DNA of 31,849 bases from Candidatus Rokuibacteriota bacterium (GCA_003220195.1 QHRT01000073.1:1-31849), one strand, 5' to 3'. Counted from the first letter of the stretch, positions 1 to 7,953 are shown. A program made the numbers and translations. The notes: a model not told the origin generated them from the letters alone.

Positions 1-198
1 ATCGCGCGCCACCTGCTCGCCGGCGTGCCGCACGGCACCTATGCCGAGTGCTTCGCCGATCCCGAGCGCGACCCGGTCTGGCAGACGATGTGGGCGAATC
101 GCCCCAAGGTCGAGGACGGCATGTTCGCGGTCGGCACGGAGCCCGGCTTCGGACTCGTGCTCGACGAGGGAATGATCCGGAAATACCGGGCGAGCTGA
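1..198 (+). CDS. Enolase-superfamily (mandelate racemase/muconate lactonizing type) protein, C-terminal fragment
   Basis: An open frame enters from the left edge and gives 65 residues before TGA at 196-198. The tail carries PGFGLVLDEGMIRKYRA, a Pro-Gly-hydrophobic-Gly segment followed by a short charged end that is typical of the last strand and helix of the capping domain in mandelate racemase/muconate lactonizing enzymes. All catalytic residues lie outside the window, so substrate cannot be inferred. The gene is convergent with another enolase-superfamily gene and only 7 bp separate the two stop codons. Family assignment is moderate because only the tail is present. Confidence 0.6.
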   Translation: MARHLLAGVPHGTYAECFADPERDPVWQTMWANRPKVEDGMFAVGTEPGFGLVLDEGMIRKYRAS

Positions 199-205
199 AG
201 AGTAG

Positions 206-1294
206 TCAGCGCGCCCGGACGCTCTCCAGTTGCTTCCAGTCCAGCTCGACGCCGTGGCCCGGCCGATCCGGCGCGATCGCGAAGCCGGCCTCGATCCGAA
301 GAGGCTCGGCGATGAACCGGTCGAGCCCGAAGCCATGCGCTTCGAGATACGAGCGATTCGGCGCCGCCGCGAGCAGGTGCACGGTGAGATCGTGCGCGCC
401 ATGCGACGTCACCGGCAGGTTGAAGGCCTCGGCCAGGTGACAGATCTTCATGAAGACGGTCACGCCGCCGCAGTTCGTCACGTCGGGCTCGGGAAACGTG
501 ACGCCGCCGGCGGCGATGAGCTGCCGGAACTCGTGGAGCGTGCGGAGATTCTCGCCGGCGGCAATCGGCAGCCCGCCCTCGCGCACGATGCGGACGTGGC
601 CGGGGAGGTCGTCGGGGATCGTCGGCTCCTCCAGCCACACAGGCTCGAATTCGGCGAGGGCCCGCGCGGCCCGGATCGCGTCGTCGACGCTCCACTTCAT
701 GTTCGCGTCGACCATCAACGGGAAGTCGCGGCCGAGGTGCTTGCGCATCGCGCGGACACGCTCCACGTCGTCGTGGAGGGACGGCCGGCCGACCTTCATC
801 TTGATCGCGCGGAACCCGCGCGCCAAATTCTCGTCGGTCTGGCGCAGGAGCGCGTCCAGCGTGAAGTCGAGGTCGATGCCACCGGCGTAGCAGGGCACGC
901 GCGGATCGAAGCCGCCGAGCACGCGCCAGAGCGGCACCCTTTGCCGCCGCGATCGAAGATCCCAGAGCGCGATGTCGACGGCGGACATCGCCAGCATCTG
1001 CGCGCCACCGCGGCCGCCGTAGTGGAGCGCCCACCACATCTCTTGCCAGAGCTGCTCGATGCGCTCGGCGTCCCGTCCGACGAGCCGCGGGGCGAGATCG
1101 CGCGTGATGAGCGAGTGGATCGCACCGCCGCCGGTTCCGACGGTGTACGTGTACCCGACGCCCTCCGCGCCGTCGGCGTCGCGCACGCGAACGGTGACGA
1201 GCTCGAAGCCGCGAATCGTCCCATGCGTGCTGTCCGACAGCGCGACCGGCAGCGGGATGAGATAGTGATCGGCCTGGATATCGCTGATCGGCAT
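206..1294 (-). CDS. Mandelate racemase/muconate lactonizing enzyme family protein (enolase superfamily)
   Basis: 362 residues, the usual length for the family. The complete catalytic set of the mandelate racemase subgroup is visible with nearly the same spacing as mandelate racemase itself: KMK (Lys165-x-Lys167) as one base, Mg2+ ligands Asp196 (VDAN), Glu222 (LEEP) and Glu248 (AAGEN), and the Asp271-His298 dyad (PDVTN, SHGAH) as the other base. The enzyme should abstract a proton alpha to a carboxylate, as in racemases and acid-sugar dehydratases; the substrate is not evident. The frame stays open upstream to 1462, but that would overrun the divergent MFS gene. ATG at 1294 gives the standard N-terminus with strand motif ISDIQADHYLIPLP and leaves about 120 bp for divergent promoters. 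Confidence 0.88.
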   Translation of the reverse strand: MPISDIQADHYLIPLPVALSDSTHGTIRGFELVTVRVRDADGAEGVGYTYTVGTGGGAIHSLITRDLAPRLVGRDAERIEQLWQEMWWALHYGGRGGAQMLAMSAVDIALWDLRSRRQRVPLWRVLGGFDPRVPCYAGGIDLDFTLDALLRQTDENLARGFRAIKMKVGRPSLHDDVERVRAMRKHLGRDFPLMVDANMKWSVDDAIRAARALAEFEPVWLEEPTIPDDLPGHVRIVREGGLPIAAGENLRTLHEFRQLIAAGGVTFPEPDVTNCGGVTVFMKICHLAEAFNLPVTSHGAHDLTVHLLAAAPNRSYLEAHGFGLDRFIAEPLRIEAGFAIAPDRPGHGVELDWKQLESVRAR

Positions 1295-1413
1295 GGTTGA
1301 TCTGGACGCGAAGACATTGCGCGCCGGGCTCGTTCGTGTCAAGAGACCCAGCCGGGGCGAAGGCACGTCGTCCCGGTTTCGAGACACCAACGGCGTTCGC
1401 ATCCCACATCTCG

Positions 1414-2610
1414 ATGACGGTGTCCGATAGCCCAGGGATGGACGTGCGACCTGGTGCGGCACGCCTGGCGGTCTCGACGCTGTTCTTCGTCAACGGCGCA
1501 ATCGTCGCGTCCTGGGTGCCGCACATCCCGATCGTGAAGCAGCGGCTCGGCATCGGCGACGGTCACCTGGGCGCGGTCCTGCTCTTCATGGCGGTCGGGG
1601 CGCTCGGCGCGTTACCGGTCGCGGGCGCGCTCGTGAGCCGGTTCGGGAGCCGCACGATCAGCGTGAGCGCTGGGCTCGGCCTCTGCCTGACGTTGCCCTG
1701 TCCGGTGCTGGCGCCGACACCGCTCGCGCTCGCGGGCGCGCTCGTGCTGTTCGGCGCGTTCAACGCCACGCTCGACGTGGCGATGAACGTTCAGGCCGTC
1801 GAGGTCGAGGCGCGGTGGCGGCGGCCGATCATGTCGTCCTTCCACGCGCTGTTCAGTCTCGGTGGCCTCGGCGGCGCAGCTTTGAGCGGTGTGATCCTGG
1901 CGCAGGGGGTCGGCGCGAGGTCGCACGCGGTGGGGACGGCGCTCGCAGGCAGTCTCGCTGTCGCGGCCGCCAGCCGCCGACTGATCGCGATGACCCCGTC
2001 GGCGGTGCGCGAGCCGGTCTTCGTCAGACCGACGCGCGGACTCCTCGGCCTCGGAATCCTCGCGTTGTGCGCGCTGCTTGCCGAGGGCGCGATCGGCGAC
2101 TGGAGCGCGGTGTACCTGATGGACGCCCGCGCGGCGGCCCAGAGCGTCGCCGCCGCCGGCTTTGCGGCATTCTCGCTCGCGATGGCGGTCGGGCGCTTCG
2201 GCGGCGATCGCGTCGCGCATCGATTCGGCCCGACACGTCTGCTTCGCACGTCCGGCGCGCTCGCCAGTGCGGGCCTGCTCGTCGCGATCGTCGTGACGGA
2301 GCCGATCGCCGCGATCGTCGGATTCGGGCTGGCCGGTCTCGGCGTGGCGAACATGATCCCGCTGATCTTCAGCGCCGCCGGCCGCACGCGGGACATCGCG
2401 TCGGGACACGCGCTGGCCGCCGTCGCGACGACCGGCTACCTCGGCTTTCTCGCGGGTCCGCCGCTGATCGGCCTGGCTGCCGAGGCGGTCGGCTTGCCGG
2501 CAGCGCTGCTGATCGTCGTGATCGCGTGCGTGGCTGTCGCCGCCGGCGCTCGCGCGGCGGGCGAGCGACCGACGGAGTCGGCGCAGCGCCTCCCGTTTCC
2601 AGCCAGTTGA
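1414..2610 (+). CDS. MFS transporter, YbjJ-like
   Basis: 398 residues with about 12 hydrophobic segments. Two motifs are characteristic of the YbjJ-like branch of the major facilitator superfamily: GAFNATLDVAMNVQA in the N-terminal half and LAEGAIGDWSAVYL in the C-terminal half. The protein should be an inner-membrane secondary carrier or exporter; the substrate is unknown. ATG 1414 is chosen because a start at 1297 would abut the divergent enolase gene and add a polar, non-family extension. ATG 1438 (MDVRPGAARLAV) is an equally credible start and has AGGG just before it, although very close. The divergent arrangement with an enolase-superfamily catabolic gene suggests, but does not show, a shared substrate. 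Confidence 0.82.
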   Translation: MTVSDSPGMDVRPGAARLAVSTLFFVNGAIVASWVPHIPIVKQRLGIGDGHLGAVLLFMAVGALGALPVAGALVSRFGSRTISVSAGLGLCLTLPCPVLAPTPLALAGALVLFGAFNATLDVAMNVQAVEVEARWRRPIMSSFHALFSLGGLGGAALSGVILAQGVGARSHAVGTALAGSLAVAAASRRLIAMTPSAVREPVFVRPTRGLLGLGILALCALLAEGAIGDWSAVYLMDARAAAQSVAAAGFAAFSLAMAVGRFGGDRVAHRFGPTRLLRTSGALASAGLLVAIVVTEPIAAIVGFGLAGLGVANMIPLIFSAAGRTRDIASGHALAAVATTGYLGFLAGPPLIGLAAEAVGLPAALLIVVIACVAVAAGARAAGERPTESAQRLPFPAS

Positions 2611-2780
2611 TAGGGATGGCCTGCCTGTGGCCTTGACGGGTCGTATCACGGACACAGGTAATATTCCGTCCATGGTTACGGCCTGCGCCGCAGAGGAGTA
2701 GCGTTCGTCAGAAGATGCCCGCCGAGCGCAGGCGCCGAAATGCGGTCGAAGCGAACCCTGCACTGTTGGAGGAGGGAGCG

Positions 2781-3276
2781 ATGGCGGACACCTCACTGCC
2801 GTTCGACCTTCGGAAGATCGGTCACGTCGTGCTCAACGTCACCGACCTGGACGCCTCGGTGCGCTTCTACACCGGAGTGCTCGGATTACAGGTCAGCGAT
2901 CGCTATCCCGAGACCATGGTGCCGGGCGGGATGGTCTTTCTCCGCTGCAACACGGATCATCACGGCGTGGCGCTGGTCGGAGGCGCGCAGAAGCTCGACC
3001 GGACGACGCTGAGACGAAGTTTTCCGCGCGCGAGCGTGGCTGCAGAAACACGGCGTGCCGATCGTGTTTCAGGGCCGTCGGCGCGCGGGCTGCCAACTCG
3101 CCGTGGAGTTCCTCGACCCCGACGGCAACAACCTCGAGATCTACTGGGGCATCGACCTGGTCGGCACCGGCGGCGATGTGCGGCCGCCGAGCGAGTGGCG
3201 GCAGGCGAAGACGCTCGAAGACGCCGTGGCCAATCCCGTCGCCGGCCAGCGCATGCCGCCGATCACGCCGGCGTGA
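2781..3276 (+). pseudogene. VOC (glyoxalase/dioxygenase fold) protein, frame broken near 3012
   Basis: The start is well defined: ATG 2781 after GGAGGAGGGAGCG. The first frame gives a standard VOC opening (IGHVVLNVTDLDASVRFY, then a long hydrophobic stretch ending HHGVALVGGAQKLDRTTL). After about 3011 this frame turns to Arg/Ser-rich nonsense. The expected continuation resumes in the next frame as EVFRARAWLQKHGVPIVF and ends with the family metal-ligand block VEFLDPDGNNLEIYW, with the stop at 3274-3276. Roughly nine residues (the strand usually reading like HLAFEV) are missing at the junction, so this looks like a deletion of about 29 nt rather than a single-base slip. Intact VOC proteins of this kind are small metalloenzymes, for example ring-cleavage dioxygenases or isomerases. 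It may be a true pseudogene or an assembly gap error. Confidence 0.72.
2814..2839 (+). repeat. 26-bp segment shared exactly, in inverted orientation, with 3879-3904
   Basis: Within the VOC gene this segment encodes KIGHVVLNV, a normal part of that family. The identical 26 bases occur on the other strand at 3879-3904 inside the amidohydrolase gene, where the encoded peptide does not look native. The flanking bases differ on both sides, so the match is bounded at 26 bp. Confidence 0.9.
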
Positions 3277-3314
3277 AGCGAGCGCGTTGTCGGGCCGGGC
3301 ACGGGTTCATCACA

Positions 3315-3421
3315 GGCGCGGCCGCGCGCCTCGCAGGCGCGTCCGCGCGCCTCCCGGGCCCGGCGAGCGATTGAGGGTATCGGGGGCCATTACGGGCGCG
3401 TCCGCGCGCCCCTCGGGCCCC
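3315..3421 (-). repeat. REP-like nested GC-hairpin element, copy 1
   Basis: This lies between the convergent VOC and amidohydrolase genes. An outer stem GGGGCC (3383-3388) with GGCCCC (3416-3421) encloses a perfect 7-bp inner stem GGGCGCG (3394-3400) with CGCGCCC (3405-3411) around loop TCCG. Two further copies of the inner hairpin, GGCGCG-NCCG-CGCGCC, lie in tandem 21 bp apart at 3315-3330 and 3336-3351. The same core appears in inverted orientation near 20.01 kb and in shortened form near 29.62 kb. The intergenic location and imperfect palindromic build resemble REP/BIME elements. It could also act as a bidirectional terminator, but no T-tract follows it. Confidence 0.75.
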
Positions 3422-3425
3422 TGAT

Positions 3426-4612
3426 TTAAACAATCGATTCCGCCAGCACTCTCTTCCCCACCGGCGCGTCCTCGAGACGGAAGAACGACAACATGTTGCC
3501 TGCCGCGATCTTGAACGCCTCGTCCGCCGGCACGCCCGCGAAGAGCCGCTCCGCGAACGGCCGCGTGTTCGGCCAGTCGCACTCGATGTGCGGGAAGTCG
3601 GTCGCGAACATGATGTGGTCGGCGCCCATGTGGTGACGCAGCTCGATCGCCACGCGCTCCACGTGCTGCACGCTGAAGTAGACGTGCTGCCGGACGTAAT
3701 CACTGGGGCGCTGCCGCAGCGGTTTCAAGTTGAGCAGCCGTTCGGCCCAGTGACGGTGTCGCTCGTACCAGTAATCCGACTCCTCCATCCAGAACGGCAC
3801 CCAGCCGAGCCGCGTCTCGGCGAAGAAGATCTTGAGATCCGGCAAGCGATCGAAGACGCCGGACAGGATGAGCTGCGCACGTTGAGCACGACGTGACCGA
3901 TCTTTTTGAGAATTTCCGGGTCCACACCCGGGTACTGGAACGTCGGCTCGGACGCCCGTGGCCCCAGCCGATCGAAGCCGACGTGCACGGTCAGCGGCAT
4001 CTTCATCTCGACGGCCGCTGACCAGAACCGATCGTCCTCCGGCGTCGGATACGATTTCCCGCTCGGGAACACGCCCAGGTTCACGCCCTTGAGCCCGAGC
4101 TCGGCGCAGTGCGAGAGCTCGGCGATCGCGTCGTCGAGATTGGTCCACGGAATCACGCCGAGCCCGATGAGCCGATCGCGCGAGACCGCGCAGTATTCGT
4201 CCCCGAGCCAGTTGTTGTACGCGCGCACGACCGCGCGGTAGAGGTCGTCGTCGGCGATCCCGCGCCACAAGCGTGGACCCACCTGCATGTTCGGAAACAG
4301 CACCTCGGCGTGCAGGTTGTCCATGTCCTGCTCTTCGAGCCGCTGCTCCGGCGGCCCGACGCCGGCGGTGTCGTCCACCGTCGCCCCGAATGGCTGCCAC
4401 GTCTCGTTCGTGCGGCCGGCGCGGAGATCGAGAAACGGCGCCGGATACGGGGGCTGACCTTCGACGACGATCGCGTCGCCGCCGTCCGGGAGCTTGATCG
4501 TGCGCGGGGCGCGGTCGCGCAGCTTCGCCGGCATGCGCGGCGTCCAGCGTTCCGGCCGGACTTCGAGGTGCCCGTCGCTCGAGATCAGGGGAGGCAGGGA
4601 CGTCGCTGTCAT
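3426..4612 (-). pseudogene. Amidohydrolase-2 family metal-dependent hydrolase, frame broken near 3879-3904
   Basis: The start is ATG 4612, preceded by AAGGAG eight bases upstream. The first part (about 236 residues) begins LISSDGHLEV, the strand-1 metal-binding motif of the TIM-barrel amidohydrolase-2 (LigW/ACMSD-like) family. It continues with LKGVNLGVFPSGKSY and MPLTVHVGF, which carries a further metal-site His. The second part resumes in another frame as QLILSGVFDRLPDLK and includes FATDFPHIECDWPNT, which holds the conserved catalytic Asp, ending at TAA 3426-3428. The family normally has about 15-20 residues between these parts. Here there is only a junction peptide, KIGHVVLNV, encoded by 26 bases identical to the neighbouring VOC gene. 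An intact protein would be about 400 residues and would act as a hydrolase or decarboxylase on a carboxylated or aromatic substrate. Whether the break is biological is uncertain. Confidence 0.78.
3879..3904 (-). repeat. 26-bp inverted copy of VOC gene segment 2814-2839
   Basis: Exact 26-base match, on the opposite strand, to the start of the VOC gene. It sits precisely at the frame break of the amidohydrolase gene. It is too long for chance, so it implies template switching, gene conversion or an assembly or gap-closing artefact. Confidence 0.9.
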
Positions 4613-4678
4613 CGTCAATTCTCCTTGGCCGCGGGACGGCAGACAGCGCGATCGTACCATCGCGGCCCGCGTAGAATC

Positions 4679-4694
4679 ATCGGGACGTCCCGAT
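4679..4694. promoter_or_regulatory. 16-bp perfect palindrome in a divergent promoter region
   Basis: ATCGGGACGTCCCGAT is a perfect palindrome in the 106-bp gap between the divergent amidohydrolase (start 4612) and TraB/GumN (start 4719) genes. TAGAAT at 4672-4677 just upstream could serve as a -10 for the rightward gene, but I see no convincing -35 at 17 bp. The palindrome would then lie at the transcription start, a common operator position. No regulator family is assigned. Confidence 0.35.
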
Positions 4695-4718
4695 CGTCCG
4701 GCCCGGCGGAGGTCCGGT

Positions 4719-5669
4719 ATGCAGCCGCGAAGAACGCTCTGGTGCGTAATTCCTGTGGTTCTCGTCGCCCTGTCGGTGGCCGTCGTGCGCGCACAATCGT
4801 CGTGCCCGCCCACCATCAAGGCTCCGACGGCGGCCGAGATGCAGGACGCGTTTCTCAACGCCCGGGACCGCGGCGCGCTGTGGCGTTTCGAGAAGGACGG
4901 CCGTCCTGGCTACCTCTACGGCACGATGCACGTCGGCAAGTTCGAATGGGCGATGCCCGGCCGGCTCGTCAGTCAGGCGCTCCGTGACGCCGACACGATC
5001 GCGTTCGAGGCGGACCTGAGCGATCCCGCCATTCTCGCCGGCATGCGCGCGCCCGCGAAGCCCGAGGAAAACCCCTCGCTCCCGGTGGCCTTGATGGACC
5101 GTCTGCGCGCCCAGGCGGCGCGGGCGTGCATGCCGTGGGAGCGGCTGGCGACGCTGCCGCCGACGATGATTCTCGCGACGCTCGTGTTGCAGGACGCGCG
5201 CTGGCAGGGACTGCACGCCGAGTATGGCAGCGAGATCAGGCTGCTCATGTTCGCGCAGGCCGCCGGCAAGCACACCGCGTCGCTGGAATCGGTCGCGACA
5301 CAACGCTCCGCGCTCTCCGGCGGATCGGCAGCCGAGCAGATCGCCTGGATCGACGAGGGCCTGACCGCGCTCGAGAAGGGGAACCTTCGCGATCAGCTCA
5401 CGGCCACCGCGAACTCCTGGTTCAGCGGCGATCTCGACGCGCTCGCCCGGTTCATCTCCGGGCGGCCAGCGGCCGAGCGCGCCATTCTCGATCGCGCGGT
5501 GACCTCACGGAACCCCGGGATGGCGGCGCGCATCGAAGAGCTGCACAAGAGCGGGCGCCGGGTCTTCGCGGCCACGGGCATCATGCACATGGTTGGCGAC
5601 ACCGGACTGCCGAAGCTCCTGGCCGATCGCGGATTCAAGATCGAGCGCGTGACCTTCGGCGCGAATTGA
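4719..5669 (+). CDS. TraB/GumN family protein, secreted
   Basis: 316 residues from ATG 4719, six bases after GGAGG. An N-terminal signal peptide is clear: MQPRR, then a hydrophobic core at residues 7-23, with a likely cut after VRA (residue 25). The mature part opens with LWRFEKDGRPGYLYGTMHVG, containing the GTMH motif (68-71), and ends with a matching second GxxH motif, GIMH (287-290), in ATGIMHMVGDTGLPKLL. The paired GxxH motifs with a conserved Glu (near residue 95) define the TraB/GumN (TIKI-like) family, some eukaryotic members of which are metal-dependent proteases. The bacterial role is not established. It probably acts in the periplasm, and no neighbour clarifies its substrate. Confidence 0.85.
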   Translation: MQPRRTLWCVIPVVLVALSVAVVRAQSSCPPTIKAPTAAEMQDAFLNARDRGALWRFEKDGRPGYLYGTMHVGKFEWAMPGRLVSQALRDADTIAFEADLSDPAILAGMRAPAKPEENPSLPVALMDRLRAQAARACMPWERLATLPPTMILATLVLQDARWQGLHAEYGSEIRLLMFAQAAGKHTASLESVATQRSALSGGSAAEQIAWIDEGLTALEKGNLRDQLTATANSWFSGDLDALARFISGRPAAERAILDRAVTSRNPGMAARIEELHKSGRRVFAATGIMHMVGDTGLPKLLADRGFKIERVTFGAN

Positions 5670-5695
5670 CGACATCGGGGGCCCCAAATGCGCGT

Positions 5696-6949
5696 TCACT
5701 TCACCGCCCCGAGCGCGAGCCGCAGGCCGTCGATCATCAGATCGATCTCGGCCGGCGTCACCGTCAGTGCCGGCATGAATCGCAGCAAGTTCGGACGCGG
5801 CGCGTTCAGCAGCAGGCCGCGATGCTCCCAGCCGGGATGGCTCTCGAGCCGATCGCGCGCGTACGTCACGAGCGAGGCGGCGATGTCGGAGCCGAGGTCG
5901 AGCGCGCGCAAGAGTCCGAGCCCGCGCTCGTGCGACAGCCCGAACTCCGAGACGAGCTCGATCAGCCGCCGGCTCAGGTGATTTCCCGCGGCGACGACGT
6001 GGGGCAAGAACCCCGGCTTCAGCATCTCGGTCATGACGGCGCAGCCCACCGCGGTCATCAGCGGATTGCCGCTGTAGGTGCCGCCCTGCTCGCCGCGCTC
6101 GAAGACGGCGACGCGCTCGGTCGCGCACAGCGCGGCGAGCGGCACGCCGGCGCCGATGCCCTTGCCGAGCGTCATGATGTCGGGCACGTCCTCCGGGCCG
6201 CGCGTGAAGTGCTCGTACGCGAAGAGCGTGCCCGTGCGGCCCATGCCCGTCTGGACTTCGTCGACGATCATCAGGCACTGGCGTTCCCGCGTCAGCGCCC
6301 GTAGCGCACGCAGGAAGTCGCTCGACGCCAGCACGACGCCGGATTCGCCCTGCACGGGCTCCAGCATCACCGCGACGGTCTTGTCGGTGATGAGGCGCTC
6401 CACCGAACCCAGGTCGTTCAGGACGGCCTTCGGGAAGCCCGGCACCTGAGGCGCGAACATCGTGTCCCAGCCCGGCTTGCCGCTCGCGGACATGGTGGCG
6501 ATGGTGCGGCCGTGGAACGCGCCGTCGAACGTGACGATCTCGTACGCGCCGTCCTTCCGGCTGCGGCCCCATTTCCGCGCGAGCTTGATCGCGCCCTCGT
6601 TCGCTTCCGCGCCGCTGTTGCAAAAGAAGATGCGCTGGAACGTCGAGTGACTGGTCAGGAGCTCGGCGAGACGCAGCGCGGGCTCGTTGTAGTAGGCCGG
6701 GCTCGGCGTGATGAGCTCTCGCGCCTGGGCCGAGAGCGCGTCGATCACGACGTCCGGACAGTGCCCGAGACAGTTCACGGCCCAGCCCTGCACGAAGTCG
6801 AGATACGTCTTGCCCTCGTGGTCGGTGAGCCACGACCCGCGACCGCGCACGAAGACGTTGTCGGGACGCTCCGTGATGTCCATCAGCGCCCGGATCGGGA
6901 ACACCGGCCGGGCGGGGCCCGGCCGCTCGGCGAGCGAGGTACGGCTCAT
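5696..6949 (-). CDS. argD: Acetylornithine/class-III aminotransferase (ArgD-like)
   Basis: 417 residues, a PLP enzyme of aminotransferase class III. Visible features are the cofactor phosphate loop NSGAEANEGA (111-120), FHGRT (145-149), the PLP-ring Asp230 in VDEVQTGMGRTG, Schiff-base Lys263 in LGKGIGAGVPL, and GTYSGNPL (290-297). The VDEVQTGMGRTG block is typical of acetylornithine aminotransferases, which convert N-acetylglutamate semialdehyde to N-acetylornithine. The start ATG overlaps the GNAT stop by 4 bp (ATGA), and that gene likewise overlaps argR, so the three form one coupled operon probably controlled by ArgR. Related class-III enzymes such as ornithine or 4-aminobutyrate transaminase cannot be excluded, but the argR context favours arginine metabolism. 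Confidence 0.82.
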   Translation of the reverse strand: MSRTSLAERPGPARPVFPIRALMDITERPDNVFVRGRGSWLTDHEGKTYLDFVQGWAVNCLGHCPDVVIDALSAQARELITPSPAYYNEPALRLAELLTSHSTFQRIFFCNSGAEANEGAIKLARKWGRSRKDGAYEIVTFDGAFHGRTIATMSASGKPGWDTMFAPQVPGFPKAVLNDLGSVERLITDKTVAVMLEPVQGESGVVLASSDFLRALRALTRERQCLMIVDEVQTGMGRTGTLFAYEHFTRGPEDVPDIMTLGKGIGAGVPLAALCATERVAVFERGEQGGTYSGNPLMTAVGCAVMTEMLKPGFLPHVVAAGNHLSRRLIELVSEFGLSHERGLGLLRALDLGSDIAASLVTYARDRLESHPGWEHRGLLLNAPRPNLLRFMPALTVTPAEIDLMIDGLRLALGAVK

Positions 6950-7386
6950 ACCGTCACCCCGTACGGGTGATCGTTGAAGACTTCCATCAACCGCTCGGGG
7001 TGCCGGCCCTCGCCGAAGCCGTACTGGCGGTAGAGGCCGTGCGCATCACGCGTGAAGAGCGTCCACCGCCGGAGGCCTTGCAGCTCGGGGTGCGACATGA
7101 TCGCCGACATCAAGCTCTTGCCGATGCCGCGCCCGCGATGCGACTCGAGGACGAAGACGTCGGAGACGTACCCGAAGGTGGCGCGATCGGTGATGACGCG
7201 CGCAAACCCGACCTGCCGGTCGCCCTCGAACGCGCCGAAGCAGATCGAGTTCTCGATCGCGCGGACGACGGTGTCGCGAGGGATCCCGCACGACCAGTAC
7301 GCGTCCCTGAGAAAGCCGTGGATCGTGTCGACGTCGAGCCGCGACCGATCGGTGGTGACGACGATGTCCTGCGCCGTGTCGATCAT
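6946..7386 (-). CDS. GNAT family N-acetyltransferase
   Basis: 146 residues with a complete GNAT core: strand YVSDVFVLE (73-81), the acetyl-CoA pyrophosphate loop RGRGIGK (84-90), and a C-terminal YRQYGFGE segment holding the usual GNAT Tyr. It is coupled by 4-bp ATGA overlaps on both sides, to argR upstream and to argD downstream. Being locked between an arginine repressor and an acetylornithine aminotransferase makes an N-acetylglutamate synthase-like or amino-acid N-acetylating role attractive, but the sequence alone does not show the acceptor. It resembles the broad single-domain GNAT class rather than the two-domain ArgA. Confidence 0.85.
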   Translation of the reverse strand: MIDTAQDIVVTTDRSRLDVDTIHGFLRDAYWSCGIPRDTVVRAIENSICFGAFEGDRQVGFARVITDRATFGYVSDVFVLESHRGRGIGKSLMSAIMSHPELQGLRRWTLFTRDAHGLYRQYGFGEGRHPERLMEVFNDHPYGVTV

Positions 7387-7886
7387 CCGCCTGCCTCCCC
7401 GCTTCGTTTCTCGAGCGCGGCCGTGAGCCGCCGCGCGACCGCGCGCGCCGCCCGCTCCCCCGGCGTGGCCACGAAGACCGTGTCGTCGCCGGCGATGGTG
7501 CCGACGACGTCCGGCGACCCGGCTTCGTCCAGCGCGCGGGCCACCGGATGCGCGCCGGCCGGCGGCGTCCGGACGACCACCAGCGATCCCGCCACCTGGA
7601 CCGACACGACGAAGGTGCGGATCGCGCGCTGCAGAGTGGCGTCACGCGTCGCCGCCGGCGCGAACTGCACCGCCGCCTCGGGGACGATGTAGCCGCGGGG
7701 CGTCTTCGCGAGGCCGAGCACGCGCAGATCGCGGGACAGCGTCGGCTGGGCGACCACGATGCCCCGCCGCCGGAGCCGCTGGCGGAGCTCGGCCTGCGAG
7801 CGCACCTGCCCCGACCGCATGACCTCGCGGATGGCCTCGTGCCGCCGGGTCGCGCCGAACTCGATGCGATTTTCATTCATAGACAT
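7383..7886 (-). CDS. argR: Arginine repressor ArgR
   Basis: 167 residues. The N-terminal winged helix includes the recognition helix VAQPTLSRDLRVLGL (45-59) with the invariant Ser51-Arg52. The C-terminal hexamerisation and arginine-binding domain has GTIAGDDTVFV (129-139), whose Asp pair binds arginine in the family. The length is slightly above the common 150-156 residues because of a longer tail. It is the first gene of argR-GNAT-argD. It starts at ATG 7886, or possibly at the in-frame ATG 7880 (MNENRIEFG). No strong Shine-Dalgarno precedes either. An AT-rich ARG-box-like sequence overlaps the start, which suggests autoregulation. Confidence 0.93.
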   Translation of the reverse strand: MSMNENRIEFGATRRHEAIREVMRSGQVRSQAELRQRLRRRGIVVAQPTLSRDLRVLGLAKTPRGYIVPEAAVQFAPAATRDATLQRAIRTFVVSVQVAGSLVVVRTPPAGAHPVARALDEAGSPDVVGTIAGDDTVFVATPGERAARAVARRLTAALEKRSGEAGG

Positions 7887-7901
7887 AAATTATTATTCAT
7901 T
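7864..7901 (-). promoter_or_regulatory. ARG-box-like operator pair overlapping the argR start
   Basis: On the minus strand, 7901-7884 reads AATGAATAATAATTTATG. This fits the ArgR half-site consensus (TGAAT, four A/T, ATTCA) with one mismatch. A second, weaker box at 7881-7864 (TATGAATGAAAATCGCAT) keeps the TGAAT arm but has lost most of the other. The TGAAT arms are 20 bp apart, close to the 21-bp spacing of tandem boxes in Escherichia coli. This is one of the few AT-rich patches in the window and it overlaps the argR start codon, consistent with autorepression when arginine is present. Confidence 0.7.
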
Positions 7902-7953
7902 CCGCACTGGACGTCAAGACTGGGGCCGCCCTGGCAGCCCCGCCCGGGACGCC

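Noticed and set aside
1297..1413. Upstream extension of the YbjJ-like MFS gene
   Set aside because: It would start 2 bp from the divergent enolase gene and adds a polar stretch not seen in the family; no ribosome site is present.
2634..2670. Possible sigma-70 promoter TTGACG ... TAATAT before the VOC gene
   Set aside because: The spacing between the two hexamers is 20 bp, outside the usual 16-18 bp range. I do not support it as a promoter.
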